Of a DNA stretch of 64,000 bases, positions 39,701 through 52,955 are shown one piece after another. The notes beneath the pieces are model-generated. The model was not told the origin of the DNA. It saw nothing but the letters and a program-made list of their open reading frames with translations, and did no database searches. A program made the position numbers and the translations under genes. Position 1 is the stretch's first letter; each line of letters starts with the position of its first letter. The stretch covers positions 186,001 to 250,000 of the forward strand of contig JAZGTH010000034.1 of the NCBI GenBank assembly GCA_036877525.1, written 5' to 3'. This stretch comes from Chromobotia macracanthus. Lineage: Eukaryota; Chordata; Actinopteri; Cypriniformes; Botiidae.

Positions 39701-42700
39701 ACCCTGTTTATGATGAGCATGCCTGAGTTAGTGTTACAAGTGTGTGTGGGGGGAGCCAACCCTGCTGAAAACCAGTTAAAAGCAGCTTCTAATATTGACT
39801 GATTTTACAGGGTTTCTAGCTGATACAAGTTGGTCATTTAGGGTTATTAGGGCCAAAATGTGCAAACACTAGTTCTGTATAACATTACTTGTATTTTTTG
39901 AGCATCCGTGCCAAATTGACACAGCAGCATTAATTCAACCAATGGCGTAAGTTCGGTCCGGATTTTTATTATAATTAAAATTTTGATGATAGTGGCAAAT
40001 TTTAAGCTCTTTTGTCCAGATTTTCCAACAAACACAAACACAGTCATAATTTAAATCTCACTCTGTTTCTTCATCCTCCAGAGCCGGGGCTCTAAGCAGA
40101 GCGTTGTGTGCCCGAGCCCATTGCCCGTGTTTGTGGATCAGTTGGAACACGGCTCCCTGGTCTCTCTGGATGCTCTGGAGGTCATGTCTGAGTGTGACTC
40201 CCCAGTCGCCTTCACCAGAGGCTCTCGGTCCCGAGCCAGCCTACCTGTGGTCCGCTCCACCAACCAGACCAAGGATCGGTCATTAGGTAAATGTATACAC
40301 ATACACATAGCACCATTTGTGCTATGGACGTGAATGACACCTGTGTCATGTTGAGGAAGGGTGTGCTATTACTTTCCTAAGAAATCACATTTACAATTTT
40401 TGCGAAAAAGTAAAATCTTATTTTTCCAAACGTATTAATAAAGGTGCGACCAAAGCAAAATCTGGGTATTAGAATATGATGGTTTTGACTTCGGCCAGTA
40501 ACTAGTCAGCAGGCAGTGCCCTAGCAACCACTCAAAATGCCCTAGCATTTGTGTATAGTAGCATGTTAACCAGTTAGTACACATTAGCATCAAATTCCAT
40601 TCTGTGTAATTTTTAAAAAAGTATTTAAATACAGCTTTAAGACATAATTAAAAAATCTATTTAGAATAGGGACAAAAAATTATTTTTCAATTAAAAAACA
40701 AAAACTAGCAAAGGGTAAAACATGTCATGTTTTGAATGAAATGTGTGGGCCTACAAATGAGTGATCTCCTTCATTTCCTGTCTGCTGCTAGATGATTTTG
40801 TTGCAGAAAATATTTGTCTATATTTTGCGGAAGTGCATGGGTTTACTCAGATGTGTCTGTCTGTCTCTTTCACTTAAGTTTGATGGCAAAAGATTGAGTT
40901 TAACTCTGTCATTATCGCTTCATGTAATGGAAATATATGAGGCTCCACAGCTGAAAGTCATATCCTGTACTTAACAATTCACAGGCGTATATTACTGCAG
41001 AGATGTGTGTTTGTGGGTACACACATGCTCACAGACACACAAGCATGGAAAAACACTCTTTTGCCAATATACACACACATCTACACATATACACACTTCT
41101 GCGCCCTGTATACTCCCTACCATCAGATAGACAGACAGTCAAACATGCCCCTTAAGCAGAGGCTTTGAAATGAGAGCCTTCTCTGGCTTTTCACCTCTGA
41201 TTGGTCTGTTTAAACCAGCACCAGCTGGTAAGACAGTTATGGGGAAAAAGAAAAAGAATGTGTTCATTTGAAGTTCTTCTGAAATGTGGGACTGTAGACA
41301 TTTGTAGAGAAAAAGTAGGTTTTATTTAGTTTACAAGTTTAGTTATGCAGAAGTGAAACAAAAACACTGAGAGACTTTCATCTTTGCTCTTTCAAGAAAT
41401 TCAACTCTGGCTCGTCTCTGTAAGTCTCGTTACTTTCCTTTAGTCACCTAAAGTTTCAGAGACATTTTAAAAAGGTTTGTGTAAGAGCTGCTTTTAATTA
41501 GTAAAGATCAACTTGTGTAATCCTGTTAATTTTCTCAATGAAGAAATTGATTTTTAATGATATTGTGTAAACCTTTTAAGATAGATCTGCCATGACGTCT
41601 GGTTGCTGTTACCATGGAAATAAATGATTTTTTTAAAGACTCTCAAACAATTAATTTATATGTATGAATATTTAATATTGCAATAAACCTCAGATATATT
41701 GCATTTTTTAATCACTACTTTGTAGTATGATATTGTATAAATTTTCTTATGTTGTTAAATTTAATATATCTTGTACCATATCTCTTACCTGCTCCTTACT
41801 GTTTGCTCTATTTCCTCAGGTGTGTTGTATCTGCAGTATGGAGATGACACAAAGCAAATTCGCATGCCTAATGAGATAACAAGTACAGATACAATCAAAG
41901 CTCTGTTTGTTAGTGCCTTCCCCCATCAGCTCAACATGAAGATGCTGGAGTCACCCAGCACCGCAATCTATGTCAAAGACGAGACCAGGAATGTCTATTA
42001 TGAACTTACAGATGTCAGGTGAGTGAGTGTGTCAGTCTTAGCCTCCTTAAAGTTTAAACAGCTTGCTATCTTCTACATGGTTTGCTTGATTTAGTTCTGT
42101 GACATCACTCAGCACAGGAAGTGACCTGCTCTAAGGTCATATTGCACCCATGTTTCCTTTTCCTTTTTTCCTTGAAAACCAGTTTGAAAGTTAAATCTTA
42201 CATCTAATTTTCAGGCAACATTTACACAAAAAGAGAATTAATCTAGATTTCAGTGTAACAGAATTGCAGCCCCAGACTTATCTGAGAGTCTATAGCAGCT
42301 GTAGTTGGAATGGCCTCACAATATTTGTTGCTTTCTCTGCATTTGAACCTATAAACCAGCTGTTTGTCATGCATCACTCACCAGAACAACTAATATTAAC
42401 ATTTCTGTTATGTCACACTTCAAACAAACACTCCCACATCACCCACACTCATTTTATCTGATCTTTCAGTTCTTCCTCCACCCTCAGCCACTGTTCCAAC
42501 TCTTCACCATGCACTTCCTACTTCTTCCTTGATTTTCTCCCGTCTCTCTTCAGAAACAAGGGTAAACCAGTAAACCGTTAATTTTAGCATGTATAAGCTG
42601 CTATTGCCCCTACAGTGAGGGACCTCACAAGGTTATTATATGGCTTTAGGCCACTTGTCCTTTTTGACTGCCTTAAAACCACATCTACTTTCATTGTATG

Positions 42701-44615
42701 AAAAAGAGCAAAATGAACATTTTTCAGGGCTTCTCCTTTTGTGTTCCATAGAAAAAGAAAGGAAGCTATACAGCTATACTGTCCCTTTAAATATTGTCAT
42801 CCATGAGTAACGATGACTAGCAAATTGTTGGACACACACAACCTATAAACGGAAGCAGTCCCTCTCTTTTGAATACTATAGTGATACAAGGTGTACTTTG
42901 AGACGACTTCTTTTATCAAGGTTGTAAATATGAATTACAGTCACATGACCATGTATCAGACTTACTAAGAAAACACACGTCACCTTACGAAATTTAGTTG
43001 TTGTCCACATACACACTCAGACACATTATGGATGTCCAGGTCAAGAGACACAGTTGTAGTCTTAGAAAACATAAACAGACTTTGAAACTTAGTGGACAGT
43101 TAATGTTTTAGCTCAGTGCTGGCTTGGTGAACCTTTGGATTAATAGATATCTCAGCCATCATGGATCTGGAAGACTGTGGCTTCTTAACTCCAATTTCTC
43201 GCTCCGACTCACCCATGTTCCTCAGTGGATCTCTTCTTTCTCATGATTCCCTTTCTTATTCACGCTGTCACTCTCCTCTCTCACGTGTTGACGTCCCTTT
43301 GCCCATGTTGCACCCTGTGGTGGCAGAGCTACGGGGCCAGCCTTCAGCGCGGCGCTCACGGCCCCGTTCAGATGGTGACATTTGGTCTGTGTATCTTAAA
43401 GATGTGGATCTTTCCCCACACAGGAGCATCACGGATCACTCCTGCCTGAAAGTATATCACAAAGACCCCGCACACGCCTTCAATCATGCACCCCGGCCAG
43501 CCAATGGGGACGCAAGGGTAAGTGTCAACCTGATGTGTTTAACTTACACCACTAAGATCCCCTTTAGTGGCTTTTTTGTGTATTTGTTGCATTTTTGTTG
43601 TCAAACTTGCTTGAGTTTTTTTACTTTAACTGTGAAAGTATTCATGGTATAATTCACCCAAAAATTAGACTTCTAAATGCGTCACAATCATTTACAAGAA
43701 TTAAGAACTTGGAACAAGATCCATGAAACAAGATTAGTAAATGATTTCATTTTTAAGTGGAATTTTTATCTGAGCTTTTCCATTAATCATCGTAATCTAA
43801 AAACTCTCATTGGTAAACCTCTGTTTTATGCAACAAGTCAGAACAGATACAGGTTTCTCAAGCTGAGCGGTAGAACAGATATGTAATATCTAATGAAATT
43901 TTTGATTGTTGGGAGCTTTGACAGGCTGCTTTCTGTTATGTCCACACGTTGCCAGACTTTCGTGTTTTTGCTTGCTCAAACGAATGAGTGGATCATTCAA
44001 ATAACAGGTCACTTCCCTGCATCCCCTGCTCTGTTCATCTCAAAGGGTCCCTCTGCTCTTCATAGTTGGACTCACCCCCAATCCCAGTCACCCCATCCAG
44101 TCCTTTCATGTCCGTCTTTGTCCCCCAGGCCTAATTTCAGGGGGATTGGATCAGGACATAGACAGAAGAAGCACTGAATAGAAAGCAAAGACTTTTTCTC
44201 AGTCCTTCCCCTCCCATAATTCCCTCTAATCTCTCACTATGCCAGGCGTGTTTGTTTGGCACAGATGTAACGGATATTAGATCACAAGGCTTTGGTTTTT
44301 TCTGTGTGTTTCCTCAAATTTAACTAGGTAGCCCCAGACTTTTGTCACTGCTAATCCCCAGCCTGCTTTTGACCGGCTCGCACAGCAAATATGCATTTCA
44401 TTAACATGCTGCCATGAGACCCTTAAGGGACGTTTTAAAAGTTTCAGGGGAGTGAAAGACTTTGCTGGTGTGTTTTGTTTGGTTGTCGCTTGATATGTTT
44501 GTCTGTATGGCTGATATAGAAGCGTGTGTGCAAAATTAGGAGTTGAAAAGTGCATTGCCTGCATCACATGTCCAAAAGGATTAAAGTACATTGTGTGAAC
44601 AGACTTGTAGCTATG

Positions 44616-44669
<54 letters not shown>

Positions 44670-47600
44670 GAAAGATTAATCTGTTGTCTGGCAAGTTGTT
44701 TAGGCATTTGTAAAGTTCACAACAAGTGTCAGTATTTGTCAGTGGCTCAGGGTGGAAAAATAATTAACATATTTTAGAAGTAGTGCCAATTTATTTTCCG
44801 CTTATTTTATGTCTTTATAATATTTTGTATGCAACTTTATTGGAATGTGTAACTTTACATTTGTTTTGAACTTAAGTCATCTTTGAGTTAAGTTACACAT
44901 TTGAACAATAATAACAATAAATTGATCAGTAACAATTCATAATAAGCTAGAATATGTGACAGACTTCTCAAGTATGAATTTGTTAACATGATCAAGGTTT
45001 CTGGGCATCAGTTAAAAGCTTATACCACAAGGTATTGCATAATATTTATCAAAGGTTCAGGTTTATTACAAGCTTTCACATGCTCTACCATGTGACAGAC
45101 ACTGATCATGCCCAGCCCATGTTGTGTCAGTAAAAACATGGCCATGTGGTCCACTGTCTATTGGGTCTAAAGGATGGGCAGATCAGTTAATCCTTTAGTT
45201 TGCTTAAAGAAATAAAAGTAAATTTGCACTGGTTATCATATATTACAAATGGCTGAACTTTTGTTCTGATCAGTGATGAGGGAAATTACTTACAAATAGT
45301 AGTTTAGTTGCTTACTAATAATAATGTCTTCTGGTCTGTGATGAGATAACAGTCATCCTGTGTTATGTATGTGACTGTGTGGGCCTGCAGATCTTCTTAC
45401 AGACTGTAGTATTTCACATTTGCCCTGACATTTTCTGTATTTAGCACGTAACATGTAAAAGACAGCATGTTCTGCGCGAGTGTGTGTGTATACACGTTCA
45501 TGCTGTATGTATACACTGGTTAAAGCAGATGCTTTTCATCAGTGCTCATCCAATCATAATGCAGGTATTTGTAAACATGGCACTTTGATGTCACATGAGA
45601 ATCCACTGCTCCCTCTCCTACACACACACACACACACACACACTAGGGAAAGAGGAAATATTTAATATCAACAAACACTGATGGAAGTCCATAAACAGTT
45701 GACCACACACAGATGAAACTGGAGCATAAATCGAAATGCCAAGGAAAACTTTTGGTCACTTGGATGTGTAACATAATAACCACACTCGTGTTTGTCATGC
45801 GTGAAGGGCTAAGCAACATTTTATATAAATATGGAAATATACCCTGTGGAGAGTTTAGCCTGCAGATACCACAGTATAATTGTTTTTGTCTCAGTAATTC
45901 AAATATGGCTGTGCAGTTCACACACATGATTCAGACACACACACACACACTGTTGGGGGACAAGAGATCCATTATTCTTTCTTCTAAAGATTTATACCGA
46001 AGCAGACTGAACCCACACAGGCACACACATACGGCTACACTTGCAGGAGAAAACAGACACACAAACACATGATCTGGCCTTCTCAGTTAAAGCAGGCATG
46101 TAAATACTCAGACAGATTTAAACAGACTAATTGAATAAGCCCTGCACCTGTTAAAACACCCTTTCTATGTGCTTGTGTCACACAGACAGACAGACAGACA
46201 GACAGACAGAAAGAAAGAAAGAAAGAAAGAAAGAAAAGAAAGAAAGAGTAACAAACAAAAAGTTTCTTGTCTGCTGAAAGTCCAACAGATGTTTTTGCTT
46301 TGTTTAATTTAATAGGATTGCAGAACCAGTGGTGTAGAGCTCTACATCCAGTTCATTCATGCACAAACACACACACACACACACACACATCTGTGCTTAC
46401 ACACACGTGTGCTTCTCAATGCCAGTCTGTTAAATCTGCAGGCTGATCTCTGTGCAGTGTACCTGACCACAGTTTACAGATGACTGTTAATATGAAACAG
46501 ATTCATAAAAACAGCAATGCAGTCAGTTATAGACACAGTCTTATGCAGCCAGACTAGTAACTAACAGCATAAAGAGAAAGCACACCATAACTTCCACCGT
46601 ACATGAGTGTGCCGTGTAAGGTCAAACCACCAATAGGAACAGAGTCCAGCCTTTATCAGTAGTACTAATGTCTATATTTGATCCATAAAGTGCAGAAGTA
46701 TATTGGCATTGATTAGTTTCGCCCAAATGTGTTTTGCTACCTTGTTCATAGTTTTAACAAAATGCCTAAGTAGCATTTGTTGTAAGACAGAGATAGAAAG
46801 ATGGAGAGAAAAAGAGAAAAAGGGCATCAGAATGTGTCCTTGGTGCTTTCAGGTCAAATTCAAACCAAATGTTCTCATCCCGTCATCTTTTGATTTCTTT
46901 ATTTATCTATCAGAGGTTTAATGTTTCATGCCAGCCCTCCTCCGGCAGTTTCTCGACCTTTTAAGGTAATGCACAGAGGAGAATTCTGAGTGGTTGAGAC
47001 AGACAAGAACTTTCATGTTGTTTCTCAGGTAACATCTGGAGATGATCTTTATGGCTTCCCACTCCGTAAAGCTCCAGCTAATACCACATAATCTGCTTGT
47101 TTATCTCTCTGGTGGAGTGATGTAGAAATATCAACGTTTCTAGCCTTTGCTAGAAGTAACAATTTTAGGTGGTAATATTTTTAGGTGGTAAGAACGTTTC
47201 CCTAATGTTTCCATTAAGTAATAAGAATGTTAAAAATGTTATTTTGAAAGTTTTAGGAACAGAGTCCACTTGTTAAACATTGCATTAACATTATTGCTTG
47301 GTTATAAGACTATTATTTAAACTTCTTTAGTTCTGTAACATTTTAAAAACATTTCACTAATTACTTAAGAATAGCTTTTTTGATGTATGTGATATGTAAT
47401 GTTCTGCAATGCTACTGTTTTTTGAGAACTTTTAGAGAATGTTCCCTGTTTTAGGTCTAGCTTAAGGTCACAACTGCCACACAAATAAGGTTTAATGTTG
47501 TATTGTATATTGTTTGACTTGTTATTTGGGTACAAATGTGTCTGTTTTTGTGTGGGAATATGCCTACAACTTGGTATACTAGATGATGATATTTGATGAG

Positions 47601-50600
47601 TGCAGCTATTTTTTTATTCATCGCCATGGTGATATGATGTCACAAAAGAGCCTGCTGCTGTCCTGAGGCAGATAAAGACTTGGAACTCTTACCTGTTCTG
47701 GGTGTAGGCTGGGCTCTGACATACCCCAGCACAATGCTCTTATTGTTTCAGAGAAAGAAAGGCAAGGCAGAATGGACGATCAGTCTGAAATGAAAAGCTT
47801 GGAAAGAAGAAACATTAGTTTGTATTCAGTGGATTATCTGATAAAGCTCTTTATTTTAAGGGTTGTTCTGCATATCTCTGCTTTGTTTTCTATTTTTGGA
47901 TGATACACTTTATAGTCAGGTATGGTCAGAGATTAGCTCTGTTTTCAAAACCTGTCTTGTTTTTTACTGCCTACCCAAGCAGTTGCTGTCTTAGGTAACA
48001 TAGTAACTAATATTAATGAATGACCTAATGAATGATTTAAAGCATTCTACAAAGGGAGTAACTTTGTGCGCCACACAAATAGCATGGAACACTCAACTTT
48101 ATTTTAAAATTCACTTCACCTTTGTCACTTCACTATCAAACATGTTTGATGTCAAAATGTTTGCTAAGCTGTTAATTTTCTCATGGCAGTCCAAAGTGAA
48201 ATATATCTGATAAACCCAGGCATGTAACAAAAAAAAAAATGTGATTAATTGCTTTATATGTCAGTCAGGCAGCCCTTCATGTGTGAGTAGCCAGTTCTTA
48301 GCCAGTTCCAACTACATGAAACACCAGATCTGCAGTCAAAGGTCTGACTGTCTGAGACTAATCTTATGGTACGTCTAGCCTCTCTGGCAGCTTATGTGTT
48401 CCAGCTCAGCTGTTTATGATTACCATGGAACCATCGAAAAAAAAACTTGTGGTGTAAAAAGGGATCTCATTTTGTTTTACTGTCATTTCCCTGAGCACCA
48501 AAAAAATCACACATGTAGTTTCACTAAAATAGTTTTTTCTGAATTCTCTTTGTCATGTCACAAGGTTCTTGCTGTTCCTCTCCTCCACTAAGATACATCA
48601 GGAGCTTATAGTGTTGCGGACTAATTCAGCTCTTACTCAGCATAGTACCAAAACTGTTCATCATATAAACTTAAACGCCCTTAAACAGGGACAATTGTGG
48701 TTTCTAAACGTCTCCTGAATTTCAAATATTTTTTTGCACTCAGCAGCCAGTAATTCACTTCATAAAGAACACAGTGATTAACAGAAACCGTGTAAATGAA
48801 TGTGGATTTAATGTTCATCATTTTATGGACTGATTGGACACACAGCCTTTGATGTCAACAGCAAAACATACTCCTCTCTTGTTAAGCCTTTTATTTTGCC
48901 TTCCTAACTACACAGTCATATCTTGTATTTAGTTATTCTCATTGAACATGGTTGTAACTTAATTAAGAACCTTCGGGCTAAATAACTTTTTTATAATCCA
49001 GTAAAGACTGGGTTTTCTTAAATATTTATATGCACTTAGCTATAGAGAATAAGAAGAAGATACTTTAAATGCAGCTATAAAAATGATGTCCTAAAGTGTG
49101 ACCTTAATAGTCTTATGTTTCTTCCTTTTGGATTTTATAACTCTGTCCTAGTGTATTTTCTTTCAGTTTTAAATAACATGGCAGTTCTTTGGCTTTGAGT
49201 GGATTGTGGTGAACCAGTAGCATCACTTTATGACACTAATGGAAGCAGACCTCTGTTTAAGGCAACACAATACCATCCTCTTGCCTTTTAATTACAGCAT
49301 TGTAGAACGTATTTGAACCATAGCCACCTATGTCTCAATGCGTACGCACAACCCCCCACACACATACTTTTTTGCACACTTTTTCCAAAACACGAGTCTC
49401 AATCTGAAGTGTATTATGGTGATTAGTCTACTCTAGGGGACCTGCTTGGGTGGTCAGGTCAGATCAGGCTTCCCATGTGTGCTGCCTGTTTAAAAAATAG
49501 GCCAGATTACAGGTGCTCTTAATTTAGCCTGTGCACAATGACATATTATTTGATCCGAACACATACTTTTTTAAACCACTGAATGCTGGAATCTCTGTTT
49601 CTTTATTTGCCTTTTTAAGGCCTTTATTTCACATGTAAAATAGAAAAGTAACGGTCATTTCTCTACAAGTTTTAGATTAGTCTAGACTTACAGTAACTAG
49701 TAGGACCATGATAGTATATACCCTAATTTTTGTGAAATATGTTTGTAAATAATACACTAAGTGATTTTGAATAATTTTATGTGTATTTTAGAGTAATGGG
49801 CACATAAAAGTAATGTGTTTCAGATGTGGTATGAACTGTTTAAGGGCTATTATTTGTTTAGTTTTCATGTATGTGTTTATTTTTGGTCTCCATTTAGGTT
49901 CACAGGGAGATGATGTATGCTGGACGGGATGGTCACCCTCTACGTCAGCCTCCGATGGGCCCCCCACCACCCCACCTGCAGGGCTCCATGTCCCCTACCA
50001 CACCTCACACCATGCCTCCCTCCCCCTCTCGTATTCCCTTTGGTCCGCGGGCTGCAGGTGGACCGGTTGGAGGTGCCACAATCCCACGTGAGAGAAGTGG
50101 AAACACACATACTACCCCCACTCGCTCGGCTTCCCCCTGCCCCAGCGCTATCCTTGAGCGGCGTGATGTCAAACCTGACGAGGATGTGGCTGCTAAGAGC
50201 ATGTCACTTCCTGCTCGAACTGAAGGCCACTATGTCGACCCCTATATGTTACATCACCATGGCCCACCCCCTGACACAATAGACCACGCCTACCACCGCA
50301 CCACCATGCGCTCCTACAGTAACCCCGGTGTTCCTATGGAACATGCTGACCATCATTCACTTTTCCGACAGAAAAGTAGGAAGTACACAGATAGCCAGTT
50401 GCCCATGCTTGGCTCCAAAACCCCACCCCCTTCCCCACAAAGACTGGGTGAGATGAGAATGATGGACATTCACACTGGCCAACCACAGAGTTCCATGACT
50501 CTAGAGAGGTCCTCACCTGTCAGACAATCATTTAGGAAAGAGGCTCCTGTTGCTATGGATACCATGGTAAAGACAAGGGGTGGCATAGGGTCCCCGGCAA

Positions 50601-52911
50601 CTCCTGATCTTCAAGGTCACAATGCTCTGGCCCCACCAACAGATGTTCAGACACGGTAAGTCACTCATTAAGAGAAAACATGGATGCAAACGCATGATAT
50701 TAACTAACCTTTCATTTAAAATACATCCCTAAATATAGCAGCATCCAAGATGTACAGTCATGTTCATTCTAACTCTGCATCAGTAATCTTTATTGTAACA
50801 CTTGACTATTGTCTTCCATTACATTATATTGTTTCCTAACTGCATCTAAAACATACATACACCCCAGATGGCAATGTCTTGTTTAAATATTTAAAAGCTC
50901 TGCTATACCAGTAGCCATTACATTCACATAATAAACATTTAGGGTTAAGAAAGAGCTTATGCTTGGGTTTGTCTTTATGCACAGCTTATTTTTAGGTTAG
51001 TAAATAAATTATTCACATAAAACCTTTTAAAACATAATAAAGATTCCCAAAGATACAATTGGAATAAATAAAAGAAAAAGAGATAAAAGTGCAAATAAAA
51101 TAAAAGAGTGTGTAGAAATAAAATTAAAAATCTAAATAACAAGAAATAAAATAATAACAGAATAAAATGCAAAACAAAATTGCTTGAGGAAAAGAAGAGT
51201 GTTTTGAGGCGCTTTTAAAAAGGTCTCATAGGTTGTCTGAGTTCAGCAGCTGGTGAATGGAGAATGAGGATTCTTTGTTCTTTGTACAACCAGCAAGATG
51301 AACTAGTGATCTAACTGGAATATATTTTGGAATAGTATTGCCGAGCTATACAGAGAGCAACATCATGAAGACATGAATTTTAGCATTTTGAAAACAACTC
51401 AGTAAGACACTGTTAGCCAGTGAAAGGATTTCATTACTCGTCAGGAGTGCAGCCGTACATAACTCACGGAGGACTTCAAACCCTCGTTCGGCAATTGCCA
51501 CGGTCACCTTAGTTTTATTGTGTTGGTCCATCTTGCCCGTTTGTTTGTTGGTGGCCTGTAAATCAGTTTTATTGTACTTGGCTGTGTACCATCAGGTTTT
51601 CCTAGCAGAGAACATTGGAAACACAAGGTCGACAGACCAATCTCAGACCAGAGGCTGCTGACATCAGCTTGTAAAGACAGTAAAGGCAGTAGTAAGCCAG
51701 AGAGGAATAGATTGGTTCAGAGAGTAATAAACAGTGTTTATTTATGCACGTAGGATCAAAAAACATGTTGAAGGCATCATTTTTTACAGTTACTATAGAA
51801 AGTAAATAGGTATATTCTCTTCTACGAGTGGCCAGTTTCTACGAGTATCGTTGTTATATCTATATTCTGTCCCAAATACACACAACACCCTCCTCCACCC
51901 CAAAGTCACCCCGTCAGTAGTAAGCATGCAATATGCTCTGTATCTCTCTGCAGAGAGAGAATGAAGGCCATGGAAGAACAAATAGCCAGTCTGACTGGTC
52001 TTGTACAGCATGCTCTCTTAAAGAGCCACAGCACTAACGGCAGCAAGCAGCACCCGAGGTAAGCAAGGCAAGCTGGGTAATGTAGTTCTCAGAACACATT
52101 ACAACACAGCTGGGTTTCCCAAATCAAATGAGGAAACATAAAATCAAGAAGAGGACCAGGATGGAATAATGTTGGTGCTTCTAATTAAGCACTAAGTGTA
52201 TGAAGAAGGCTTGGTTGGTTAGATGACTACTAACTAACTAACTGTGAGCATGAACTAAATTGACTACTCACTCTCAATGTAACCTGTGGATTTGCCTGTG
52301 TTTGCCCATATGATTGGCAATGCCTGTGCCACTGTAACATAGACTAACTGCAGACATTTTGTGTTAAATTTATTTTCACATTGGGTGTGTGTTGTGTGTA
52401 GTCATTTGATCTATGTCCCATTTTTCTAGTGAGAAACCAGTAAAGTCTGGATCACCAATTCACAGCACATCTAGCTCAGGTAAATTCCTTCCTTTTTCCG
52501 TCATTACTTCCTTCCCTTGATTACTTTTCTTTGTTTCTTCCTTATTTTCTGTCTTCTTTCTGTGTTTGCTGTTTATGTGTTTGCATGGTGACTCACAGCT
52601 GCGTATTGTAAATCAGTGCAAAATGACTGTGAGTGCATCCCAAAAATCTGTCAACAATCTCTCCCACCCATCTGTCAGTCACAAATGCAGCCTGCCACAT
52701 ATTCTTCCACTTGTTCCACACACACGATCACACAGGCCAAGTTTCTAAGACAGCACAAACCGCAAAGAGCCAATATGTCTACACACCGTCCTCTGCACTC
52801 ACAGTAGTATGTACTTTTGCAAGAATTCACCTGTAAAGTAAAACAAGTATTTTTTTCTCTTATGTGCTCAGTGGAGTTTGAGATGTGTTCTGGTCAGATA
52901 CTAGTCAAGTA

Positions 52912-52955
<44 letters not shown>

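Larger units (their letters stand above)
30109..40081 (+). other. Intron 2 of kiaa1217 (10 kb)
   Basis: No supported coding exon. Contains a 28-base-period two-copy tandem repeat (30503-30552), a CpG-rich block (32570-33080) that may be an internal promoter, and a CGCCCCCTG motif at 33304. The rest is ordinary AT-rich intron. Confidence 0.75.
43518..49897 (+). other. Intron 5 of kiaa1217 (6.4 kb)
   Basis: No supported exon. Rich in simple repeats (44623, 45621, 46183, 46366) and contains AACGTT repeat copy C (47137-47463). Confidence 0.8.
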
